Assembly (NCBI GenBank): GCA_023393065.1
Contig: JAEWMX010000005.1
Location: 119,409-183,408 of the forward strand
Origin: Bacillota bacterium
GTDB taxonomy: Bacteria > Bacillota_I > Bacilli_A > RFN20 > CAG-826
Length of the DNA stretch: 64,000 bases
Direction of reading: 5' to 3'
The translations under genes and the position numbers were made by a program. Within the stretch, counting starts at the first letter, position 1. Each line of letters starts with the position of its first letter. Under the pieces are notes generated by a model that was not told where the DNA came from, did not search any database, and saw only the letters and a list, made by a program, of their open reading frames with translations. Below, piece by piece: positions 33,577 to 41,177 of the stretch.

Positions 33577-34458
33577 TTAGACGTTTCCGATATAGATGTA
33601 TTTCAAGCCGGCTTTTTGGCCAATCAAGCGAGCCAGATGCAAGGAATCAAGGGGCGTGATATGGGCATTGAGCATGCGCCATGCCGGGAAAAAGCGGCTG
33701 ATGTGCCACGGCACTTCGAGGCCGAGGTTTTCAACGATCGTGGACACTAATTTCTTTATTTGATATTCCTCATCGTTAAGTCCGGGAATAAGAAGAGTCG
33801 TTAATTCGATGTGAATATTGGCTTTTTGCATTGTTTTTAGATTATTTATTATCGCTTTCAAATTTCCTCCACAATGCTTTGCGTAGAACTCATCGTCCGG
33901 CCCTTTGATGTCGATGTTTACCGCATCGAGGTAAGGGAGGATTTGTTGAAGCGCGGCCTCGCTCATGAAGCCATTGCTGACCCAGATGTTTTTAAGGCCT
34001 TTCTCTTTGGCGAGTTTCATCGTCTCAAGCGCGTATTCAAAGAAGATGGTCGGCTCGCTATATGTGTAGGAGATGGATGGAGTGCGGAATTTAAGAGCTC
34101 GCTCAACGTGTTGCTCGGGAGTGACTTCCTCGCCCTCGATGACGTATTCATTGCTCGACGTTTGCGATATTTCGTAGTTTTGGCACCACGGGCAATGCAT
34201 GTTACACCCGACGGCGGCAAACGAATATGTTTCCGATTTTGGCAAGTAGTGATAGAGGGGTTTCTTTTCGATTGGATCAATGGCGGCGGCAATGCACAAA
34301 CCGTAATTAATGGAATACAAAACCCCGTTGATGTTAGAGCGGACGCGGCAAAGGCCGCGATGGCCGGGGGCTATTTGGCAGCCGTGACCGCAGACATTAC
34401 ATCTTACTTTGCCATTAGGCAATTTATCATAGAGCAACGCTTCTTTCATAATTATCAT
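33577..34458 (-). CDS. amrS: AmmeMemoRadiSam system radical SAM enzyme
   Basis: This 293-residue radical SAM protein has an N-terminal cysteine-rich segment (CNVCGHGC ... GLCRVR) and the cluster motif CNMHCPWC, then YSEPTIFFEYALE and IDIKGPDDEFY typical of this pyruvate formate-lyase activase-like family. It lacks an adjacent glycyl-radical enzyme and instead pairs with the Memo-AMMECR1 fusion. The start could be 34458 or the ATG three codons later (34449); no ribosome site favours either. It is first gene of the minus-strand operon. Confidence 0.93.
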   Translation of the reverse strand: MIIMKEALLYDKLPNGKVRCNVCGHGCQIAPGHRGLCRVRSNINGVLYSINYGLCIAAAIDPIEKKPLYHYLPKSETYSFAAVGCNMHCPWCQNYEISQTSSNEYVIEGEEVTPEQHVERALKFRTPSISYTYSEPTIFFEYALETMKLAKEKGLKNIWVSNGFMSEAALQQILPYLDAVNIDIKGPDDEFYAKHCGGNLKAIINNLKTMQKANIHIELTTLLIPGLNDEEYQIKKLVSTIVENLGLEVPWHISRFFPAWRMLNAHITPLDSLHLARLIGQKAGLKYIYIGNV

Positions 34459-34546
34459 TTTATCTTAAATCATATTTTTCAGCATTTTTTATAGCGCTTT
34501 CATCGTTCGGTGAGCAAAAAAATTATGTCTATATGACTTCACTATG

Positions 34547-34552
34547 TATAAT
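34547..34552 (+). promoter_or_regulatory. -10 box (TATAAT) upstream of the glmS-type ribozyme
   Basis: TATAAT lies about 50 bases before the ribozyme cleavage site; TTATGT at 34523-34528 is a possible -35 with 18-base spacing. An AAAGGAGG at 34570-34577 precedes the ribozyme but no start codon lies at a workable distance. Confidence 0.5.
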
Positions 34553-34601
34553 AAAAGCAAGATGGAACGAAAAGGAGGTTAATCCATTATTCACTACAGA
34601 T

Positions 34602-34733
34602 AGCGCCTGGCCCTCTATTTAAAGAGGGTGACGAGGAACAAGGTTTTCGAAAGATTCGGCGGGTGCCTTGTCGGCCCAAGCGGTCGTGAGAAAAGGGACA
34701 AAAGCACAGAGCCCTGATCATGCTTAGCTTTTC
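34602..34733 (+). ncRNA. glmS-type self-cleaving ribozyme (glucosamine-6-phosphate sensor)
   Basis: The sequence follows the glmS ribozyme core step by step: A|GCGCCTGG at the cleavage site (between 34602 and 34603), a P1 stem (CCCTCT/AGAGGG) leading into GTGACGAGG, a P2-type stem (ACAAGG/CCTTGT), the invariant loop TTCGAAAGATTCGGCGGGTGCC, and P3-P4 stems (GGGACAAAAGCA ... AGAGCCCTGATCATGC). In the known system glucosamine-6-phosphate acts as cofactor, the mRNA is cut and the downstream fragment is degraded. Here the first gene downstream is glnN, not glmS. The 3' boundary is approximate. A TATAAT at 34828-34833, beyond the ribozyme, could give a bypass transcript. Confidence 0.93.
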
Positions 34734-34886
34734 ATCTTAAAATACATCGATTCTTTTTCGATATATAGATAGTGGATTTAATTGAATTATGGAACACTGA
34801 AGTGCGTTTTGCATGGATGCTTGCTTTTATAATTATGAGCAATTGTCCCAAACTTTTTATATTGTAAAAAAATGGGAGTATTAACA

Positions 34887-36968
34887 ATGGAAAAACAAGT
34901 TGTCATCGAAGAATTTGCCAAAAAGCAATTCAACGAAAAAGTGATGCGCAGCTCGCTGCCGCTATCAGTGTATAAAAAATATCAACAAGCGATTTGCAAC
35001 GAGACGCAAATCGATCGTGAAACGGCGGATGCCATCGCCCACGCTATGAAGATTTGGGCGATCGATCTTGGAGCTACGCATTTCTGCCATTGGTTTCAGC
35101 CGATGACAGGTCTGACCGCAGAAAAGCATGAATCGTTTATTCAAATGGATGGTGACGGCCAACCCATCGCCAGGTTATCAGGCAAGTCCTTATTAAAAGG
35201 CGAAACCGATGGCTCTTCTTTTCCTAACGGTGGACTGCGCACGGCTTTTGAAGCGCGTGGATACACATATTTGGAGATCACATCCTACGCTTTTGTCAGG
35301 GGACATGTTCTCTTTATACCGTGCGTCTTCGTAAGCTACACCGGGGCTAAACTTGATCAGAAGCTTCCCCTTCTCGTCGCTTTAGAAAAAATGAATATCA
35401 ATGCCTCGAAGCTACTTCGCAAACTCGGCTATGACGATTTCAAATCGGTTAAAGCCATGATTGGCCTCGAACAAGAGTATTTTCTGGTTGATAAAGCAAA
35501 TGCTCTTAAGCGTCCGGACATCGTTTTTACCGGCAAGACTTTATTCGGTGAGAGCATGCCTAAGGACCAAGGGATGAATGACCATTACTTCGGAGCATTG
35601 ACCGAGCGAGTCTCGTCATTTATGAAAGAAGTGAATCAGAAGTGCTGGGAAGTTGGTATCTATGCCTCAATCGAGCACAACGAAGTTGCGCCCGGACAAT
35701 ACGAATTCGTCAGCATCTTCAACAATGTCAATGTGGCGGTTGATCAGAACATGGTCGTGATGGACATTCTCAAACGAATGGCCCTGCGCCACGACTTAAT
35801 TTGCTTACTAAATGAGAAGCCTTTTGATGGCGTGAACGGTTCGGGTAAGCACAATAACTTCTCCTTGATGACCGACACCGGAATGAATCTCTTCGAGCTC
35901 GGTGAGGATAGCCTATCTAATCTCAGATTTCTCGTCTTTGCAACCGCTTTTATCCAAGCGGTGGACCGCTATGCGACGCTGATTCGCATGGCTTGTTCCG
36001 ATGCTGGAAACGACTACCGGCTCGGAGGTCATGAGGCTCCACCGGCCATCGTCTCGGTTTTTTTAGGCGACCATTTGCATCGCGTCTTTGAAGAACTCGC
36101 CAGCCGCCCGAATGTGACGCCGCTTGAATATGAGAAGATGTATTCACCAATGCACAATCTCTCGGCCCTTCCGCTTGACATCACCGATCGCAACCGGACT
36201 TCGCCCGTCTCTTTCACCGGTAACAAATTCGAAATTCGCATTTTGGGCTCTTCGCGGAATCCTGCGGCTCTCAATACCGTTTTGCTAGCGGGTATCGCCG
36301 AGGCGCTCGGTGAGATTGATGCGAAATTGCATGATGTTAGTCCCGAGAAACTCAATGGCGAGATAATAAAACTCGCTCACGAGATTCTGGCAAAGCATCA
36401 CCGCGTTTTATTTGCTGGTGACGGCTACAAACAAGAATGGCAGGAAGAAGCTGCTCATCGCGGTTTAGAAAACTTCCAGAACTATATCGATAGCGTCGAG
36501 ACGCTTAAGACTCCACTTGTTCGGCGCATGCTATCAAATTTAGGTGTGCTAAGCGAAGAGGAGATTGATGCCCGATATGAAATTTACTACACAGAGTTTA
36601 TCGAAACCGTCCTCACCCAAGGAAAGACGTTGGTGTCGATGGTCGATAAAGGCATCATCCCAGCGCTGATTAAAACGGCCGCCCTATATAAAACCACGGC
36701 CATCGCGATGAACGGTTCAGCGGCTTCAATCGCTAAACGCAGTGCCGAATGCGGTCGCCTGATCGACGAACTTGACCGCCACGCCGAGTTGCTAGACGCC
36801 GGCATTAAACTCGCTACCGGAAACCACAGTAAAAAAGAAGCTGCCGAAATGTGTATCAAAAGTATTCGCCCGCTCATGCAGATTATTAAAACTCTATGCA
36901 ATGAAGCAGAGAAAATTTTGCCGGCTGAATACTATCCGTATCCAACCCTATCGGATTTAATTGTATAA
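34887..36968 (+). CDS. glnN: Glutamine synthetase type III
   Basis: This 693-residue protein has the GlnN length and motifs, including AIDLGATHFCHWFQPMTG, NDHYFGAL, EHNEVAPGQYEF, NGSGKHNNFSL and RLGGHEAPPAI. It makes glutamine from glutamate, ammonia and ATP in the cytosol as a large oligomer. The start at 34887 is chosen because GGGAG lies eight bases before it; the ATG at 34872 would place that site inside the gene. The gene lies directly downstream of a glmS-type ribozyme and 24 bases before glmS, so glutamine synthesis and glutamine use for glucosamine-6-phosphate look like one regulated unit. Confidence 0.96.
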   Translation: MEKQVVIEEFAKKQFNEKVMRSSLPLSVYKKYQQAICNETQIDRETADAIAHAMKIWAIDLGATHFCHWFQPMTGLTAEKHESFIQMDGDGQPIARLSGKSLLKGETDGSSFPNGGLRTAFEARGYTYLEITSYAFVRGHVLFIPCVFVSYTGAKLDQKLPLLVALEKMNINASKLLRKLGYDDFKSVKAMIGLEQEYFLVDKANALKRPDIVFTGKTLFGESMPKDQGMNDHYFGALTERVSSFMKEVNQKCWEVGIYASIEHNEVAPGQYEFVSIFNNVNVAVDQNMVVMDILKRMALRHDLICLLNEKPFDGVNGSGKHNNFSLMTDTGMNLFELGEDSLSNLRFLVFATAFIQAVDRYATLIRMACSDAGNDYRLGGHEAPPAIVSVFLGDHLHRVFEELASRPNVTPLEYEKMYSPMHNLSALPLDITDRNRTSPVSFTGNKFEIRILGSSRNPAALNTVLLAGIAEALGEIDAKLHDVSPEKLNGEIIKLAHEILAKHHRVLFAGDGYKQEWQEEAAHRGLENFQNYIDSVETLKTPLVRRMLSNLGVLSEEEIDARYEIYYTEFIETVLTQGKTLVSMVDKGIIPALIKTAALYKTTAIAMNGSAASIAKRSAECGRLIDELDRHAELLDAGIKLATGNHSKKEAAEMCIKSIRPLMQIIKTLCNEAEKILPAEYYPYPTLSDLIV

Positions 36969-36992
36969 TTACCCAGCAGGAGGAATGTCATC

Positions 36993-38771
36993 ATGTGTGG
37001 AATTGTTGGCGGCGTTTCGCAAAAACCGATTTGCAAATATTTGATCGAAGGTTTAAAAACAATCGAGTACCGTGGCTATGATTCAGCTGGTATCGCTTTA
37101 TTTAATGGGGAAAAACCAGAGATTTACAAGGTTAGAGGTCGAGTTGCGGACTTAGAAAACACGTTGGGTGCCTCTCTTGATGGTGTGGTCGGAATCGGCC
37201 ATACCCGCTGGGCCACGCACGGTGAACCATCAGTTATTAATGCTCATCCGCACACGAGTCACGGGGAACTTTTCACAATCGTTCATAACGGGGTTATCGA
37301 AAATTTTAGAATCCTCAAAAACGAGTTGATCGGCAAAGGATATCTTTTTAAAAGCGAAACCGACACCGAAATCATCGCCAACATTCTCGAAGACAATTAC
37401 CGGCAATCAAAGGACGTTTTAACATCTATCAGCAAGATGATGTCGCAACTTAAGGGCAGTTATGCGTTAGCCATTATTTTTAGTCTCGAAAAAGACAAAG
37501 TGTATTATGCAAAAAATCGTTCTCCGCTTCTCATCGGTCATGGGGAAAGCGGAAATTTTCTTGCCTCCGACTATCTTCCGATGCTTAAGATTGCTGACCA
37601 ATTTGTGGCAATCGGCGACTATCAATACGGATGTATTTCACTTCACGACATTCAGATGTTCGACCGTAGCGATCGTTTGCTTGCAGTCGCTTATCACACG
37701 ACTGATTTGAAAGCCGAAGCATTGGATTTAAATGGCTATCCACACTATATGCTTAAAGAAATTGAAGAGGCCGATAAATGCGTGCAACTTCTAATCGATA
37801 ATTACTCGGATGAGAAATCGTTTCTTTTTGACGAGACGATGATGCAGAAAATAAAAAAGGCTGATAATCTTGTCTTTCTCGCGTGCGGAACGAGCCATCA
37901 TGCCTGTTTGCTCGGAAGTCGGTTCTTTCGAAACGCCGGAAAAGTTAGTGATGTTTATATCGCTAGCGAATGGGCATTTAATCCATATTCTTCAAGCGAA
38001 AATACCGTCTATCTTCTCATGAGCCAATCAGGCGAGACGGCCGATTTGATTCACTGCCTTTCGATCATTCAAAAAAGCGGTGGGACGATTATCGCGATAA
38101 CTAATACGCAAGGTTCCACTCTATCCAGGAGCGCACATCACACCGTGCTTCTCTACGCGGGCATCGAGGTGGCCGTCGCCTCGACCAAGGCCTATATCGC
38201 CCAAGTCAGCGCGTTAGCCTTAATGGCCGCCGCTCTCTCCGGCGATACTTCCGTAATCAAAGATTTGCAGCAAGTCGTCATCGCCCAACAAGACATAATT
38301 AAAAATCACCAGAACATAAAAGCGATAGCCGATTTTGTCGCCCCCCAAAACGATGTGTATTTTCTTGGCCGCGGTTCGGATTACGATCTTGCTTTGGAAT
38401 GTTCCTTAAAACTTAAAGAAATAACTTACATACACAGCGAGGCATTTCCTGGTGGCGAGCTCAAACACGGTCCGATTGCTTTAATCGAAAAAAATACGCC
38501 CGTCATCGGTTTTATTTCCGATGTTAGAACCGCCGCAGCGATGCGCTCTAATTTACACGAAGTGGAAGCGAGAGGAGCCCGAGTAATCGCCGTGAGTTCA
38601 AAAACACTCGCCCACGAGGATGACGACTTTGTCGTCTCAGATGTCGCGACATATCTAAGTCCCCTAGTCAAAGTGATCTTTGGCCAATATCTCGCCTATT
38701 ATGTTGCTCTGAAGCGCGGTTTAAATATTGATAAGCCCCGCAATTTAGCAAAATCGGTCACCGTCGAATAA
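36993..38771 (+). CDS. glmS: Glutamine--fructose-6-phosphate aminotransferase (isomerizing)
   Basis: This 592-residue enzyme has an N-terminal glutaminase domain with nucleophile Cys2 (MCGIVGG), YRGYDSAG and RWATHGEPS, and a C-terminal pair of SIS domains (ACGTSHHACLLG, SQSGETADLI, EITYIHSEAFPGGELKHGPIAL). It converts fructose-6-phosphate and glutamine to glucosamine-6-phosphate, the first step to peptidoglycan precursors. Length is a little below the usual 600-610. CAGGAGGAA precedes the start. A weak TATAAT overlaps the glnN stop codon (36964-36969), so a minor separate promoter cannot be excluded, but no -35 accompanies it. Confidence 0.97.
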   Translation: MCGIVGGVSQKPICKYLIEGLKTIEYRGYDSAGIALFNGEKPEIYKVRGRVADLENTLGASLDGVVGIGHTRWATHGEPSVINAHPHTSHGELFTIVHNGVIENFRILKNELIGKGYLFKSETDTEIIANILEDNYRQSKDVLTSISKMMSQLKGSYALAIIFSLEKDKVYYAKNRSPLLIGHGESGNFLASDYLPMLKIADQFVAIGDYQYGCISLHDIQMFDRSDRLLAVAYHTTDLKAEALDLNGYPHYMLKEIEEADKCVQLLIDNYSDEKSFLFDETMMQKIKKADNLVFLACGTSHHACLLGSRFFRNAGKVSDVYIASEWAFNPYSSSENTVYLLMSQSGETADLIHCLSIIQKSGGTIIAITNTQGSTLSRSAHHTVLLYAGIEVAVASTKAYIAQVSALALMAAALSGDTSVIKDLQQVVIAQQDIIKNHQNIKAIADFVAPQNDVYFLGRGSDYDLALECSLKLKEITYIHSEAFPGGELKHGPIALIEKNTPVIGFISDVRTAAAMRSNLHEVEARGARVIAVSSKTLAHEDDDFVVSDVATYLSPLVKVIFGQYLAYYVALKRGLNIDKPRNLAKSVTVE

Positions 38772-38798
38772 CTCCCAAGTCAATCTTTGAGCAAATTG

Positions 38799-38825
38799 TT
38801 AGCACTCTCCTATTGACAGTGCTAA
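38799..38825. promoter_or_regulatory. CIRCE element (HrcA operator)
   Basis: TTAGCACTC-N9-CAGTGCTAA differs from the CIRCE consensus (TTAGCACTC-N9-GAGTGCTAA) at one base. It overlaps the -35 of the hsp20 promoter, the classical place for HrcA repression. Confidence 0.93.
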
Positions 38826-38840
38826 AATTTATGCTACAAT
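38813..38840 (+). promoter_or_regulatory. Promoter of hsp20 gene (TTGACA-16-TGC-TACAAT)
   Basis: A perfect -35 TTGACA (38813-38818) and TACAAT (38835-38840) with TGC before it make a strong sigma-A promoter with an extended -10. A hairpin (GTGCCCC/GGGGAGCAC, 38845-38864) sits at the very 5' end of the transcript and could stabilise it or sense temperature. Confidence 0.85.
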
Positions 38841-38883
38841 AAAAGTGCCCCTAAAGGGGAGCACAGAAAAGGGAGGTGAAAAT

Positions 38884-39312
38884 ATGAGAAATAGAAAAGG
38901 AGAACTAGTTCTTCACGATCCATTTTTCGACGATTTTTTCCCGCTTGATCTTTTCAAGACGGAGTGGTCCGACACCCGCCGTCGCTCCACGATGAAAACC
39001 GATATCGTGGCGAAAGACGACCATTACGAATTAATGGTTGATCTACCGGGTCTTGCCAAAGAAAACGTCGAGATCTCGCTTGAAAATGGCTATCTATCTA
39101 TCAAGGCCGAACAAAAAGGTGAGACCAATGATGACAAGGAGAACTACATCCATCGCGAGCGTTACTATCAATCGGAATGCCGCAGCTTCTATGTCGGTGA
39201 TGGTGTCGAAGAAAAAGACATCTCCGCCAAAATGGAAAATGGCGTCTTGACCGTCACGGTTCCGAAAGAGACACGCAAAGTCGAAACCAAACGGATGATT
39301 GAAATCCAATAA
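38884..39312 (+). CDS. hsp20: Small heat-shock protein (Hsp20/alpha-crystallin family)
   Basis: This 142-residue protein has a short N-terminal arm (DDFFPLDLF), a central alpha-crystallin domain (about 40-130) with DLPGLAKENVEI and SFYVGDGVEEKDISAKMENGVLTVTVPK, and a C-terminal tail. It is an ATP-independent holdase that binds unfolding proteins. GGGAGGTG lies upstream of 38884. Regulation by HrcA is indicated by the CIRCE operator and the strong promoter upstream; hrcA itself is outside this window. Confidence 0.96.
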   Translation: MRNRKGELVLHDPFFDDFFPLDLFKTEWSDTRRRSTMKTDIVAKDDHYELMVDLPGLAKENVEISLENGYLSIKAEQKGETNDDKENYIHRERYYQSECRSFYVGDGVEEKDISAKMENGVLTVTVPKETRKVETKRMIEIQ

Positions 39313-39321
39313 TCTCTCACC

Positions 39322-39361
39322 AAAAAGACACTCAGAACTCTCTGGGTGTCTTTCTTTTTTT
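39322..39361. terminator. Terminator after hsp20
   Basis: AAAGACACTCAGA pairs with TCTGGGTGTCTTT (one G-T), followed by CTTTTTTT. It separates hsp20 from the convergent surface-protein gene. Confidence 0.87.
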
Positions 39362-39375
39362 GCTAAGTTATCTTG

Positions 39376-41169
39376 CTAGATAAAGGATTTACTGTGTTTC
39401 TTTAAAATAACGATACTTAAAACGCTTAAAGCCGTTAAGCCGAAGATGATAGCGAAGATGAGCAAATTGGATGCCTGTGGCGCATAGATAATGTTTTGCG
39501 GCGAGGCATACAAGACATTATTTTCTCCGTCGACAAGCCAATTGTCGGCTGCGAGAGTCGAATACTTGTTAATCAGAACTTGATAGCGGGCTCGAGCATC
39601 AACGATTATTTCGTCTATGCCATAGGCAAACGCGTTCTTCTCATTTATGGATAGAGCTAGATATTCGCTTTTGAGCTGCGCCCAAGGGATGAGGCTGACA
39701 TTTTGCGCCGTGCATCCAGCCGAAGTCTGCTCGCGGAAGAAAACAGCGTAATTATATGCCACTTCATCAGCGCTTAATGAATCGGCTTGAACTAAATCAA
39801 CAAAGTCATAGTTCATCCATCCTCCGGCATTTGTCGTGCCGGTAACGACGATGGTTTGATTGCCTTGTTGCATATTAACCGTTGTGTGGGCGACGCGCGG
39901 GTTATCCCACCACGAAGTAGACGGCATATCAAGCGTTGACCAGCTGCCTTGATTAGCGCGAACATAAGCGGTGCAATTCACCCCAGTCGCATAGCGAAGA
40001 TAAATATTGTATATACCCGTATTGGCGGCGGCATACGTGAATGACATGTAATTGACATTTGAGAGATCAGAACTGATTTGTAGAAGGCTAGAAAGGGTTG
40101 TTTTGGTTCCCATATCCCCAATGTATGAATCATTGGACCAGTTGCCACTTCCTAAATCTCCAGCTCCTTTAACAACACCACCCGATAAGGTGGCGGATTC
40201 TGCCTCGACACGAGTCGTCGAATGACTGGCGACCTCATCATCTTTTAAAGCCAAACTGATTAAACCTATTTTTTCGGAATTATTGTTTGGCTTGATGATT
40301 TCGATTTTATTAGCACCGGGCACAAATCCGTTAGCAGTTAATACAGAAGTAGGGATGGAAATCGTGCTGTGAACTGATTCGACTTGTTCATAGAGAGAAA
40401 GATTGAAGGCTGTACCCCCATTGATGGAGACGGCAACTTCTGATATGCCATCGGTATATTGTTTGCAATAATAAGTCAAATCGATGGATTTTGTGCTTGC
40501 GGAAGCTGTTATGTTAAATGTCGCTTTCGAACGCCAATCGGCGCTTCCATCGTAATTAAGCTCAGATGTATAGACATATGCCTCAGGATCATGGACACCA
40601 CTTCCAGTATAAGAAAGGTATGTGTTTTGAAGGTCGCTATAACCAGCGTTGTACACCCCACCACTTGTGTCCTCGTCGACTAATGACACCCCATCAGGCA
40701 GAATCAATTCGTTGATAACACCCCAATTTAAAATAGCGACGATAAAGACATTTTTACCCTCATTGAGACCAACTGATAAATCGTAAACGGTGTTTCCCCA
40801 ACCATTATCAGGAAATGTGTAATCAGAAAGAGTGCCATTGATAAAAACCTTTACAGGATATGATCCGGCCGCATAGCGAAGACCAATTGTATAAGAAGTT
40901 GTTTGTGCGGCTTCTAAGACAACTCGTCCATAAGACATATCCCAAATATTTGTTTGCCACTCAGATTCTTGATATCGTGTGGAGATACCGTTCGACCATC
41001 CGCCGTCATAGCGAATGCGATTCATCTGAAAGACATCGCGAGCATAGTGTGTGGTCGAAGCTTGCGTTTCTCTTACATTGCTTTGCATGATGTTGAGGCT
41101 GATGCCGATGGACATGATAGTTGCCAGCGTGATGGTGGATAGGATGCCGAATAAACTTTGTTTTCTCAT
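39376..41169 (-). CDS. Surface-anchored protein with carbohydrate-binding modules (CBM6/35-like)
   Basis: This 597-residue protein has a signal peptide (about 1-36), at least two beta-sandwich modules resembling CBM6/CBM35 (about 45-165 and 315-460; for example YTIGLRYAAGSYPVKVFING and YNIYLRYATGVNCTAYV, with EAESATLSGG opening the second), a C-terminal helical module with one Cys (about 462-550) and a final membrane helix followed by KKHSK. No catalytic domain is recognised, so it probably binds glycans at the surface for the adjacent GH30 enzymes. It is last of the minus-strand glycan locus, eight bases after the cytosolic GH30 gene. The start follows GGGGG. Confidence 0.82.
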   Translation of the reverse strand: MRKQSLFGILSTITLATIMSIGISLNIMQSNVRETQASTTHYARDVFQMNRIRYDGGWSNGISTRYQESEWQTNIWDMSYGRVVLEAAQTTSYTIGLRYAAGSYPVKVFINGTLSDYTFPDNGWGNTVYDLSVGLNEGKNVFIVAILNWGVINELILPDGVSLVDEDTSGGVYNAGYSDLQNTYLSYTGSGVHDPEAYVYTSELNYDGSADWRSKATFNITASASTKSIDLTYYCKQYTDGISEVAVSINGGTAFNLSLYEQVESVHSTISIPTSVLTANGFVPGANKIEIIKPNNNSEKIGLISLALKDDEVASHSTTRVEAESATLSGGVVKGAGDLGSGNWSNDSYIGDMGTKTTLSSLLQISSDLSNVNYMSFTYAAANTGIYNIYLRYATGVNCTAYVRANQGSWSTLDMPSTSWWDNPRVAHTTVNMQQGNQTIVVTGTTNAGGWMNYDFVDLVQADSLSADEVAYNYAVFFREQTSAGCTAQNVSLIPWAQLKSEYLALSINEKNAFAYGIDEIIVDARARYQVLINKYSTLAADNWLVDGENNVLYASPQNIIYAPQASNLLIFAIIFGLTALSVLSIVILKKHSKSFI

Positions 41170-41177
41170 ATTGTGGA

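Noticed and set aside
33874..34494. Open plus-strand frame of about 206 codons opposite the AmmeMemoRadiSam radical SAM gene
   Set aside because: It lies wholly antisense to a gene with clear cluster motifs, has no ribosome site and its translation has no family character.
34570..34600. AAAGGAGG just before the ribozyme as the start of a leader peptide
   Set aside because: No ATG, GTG or TTG lies within a usable distance, and the ribozyme begins directly after.
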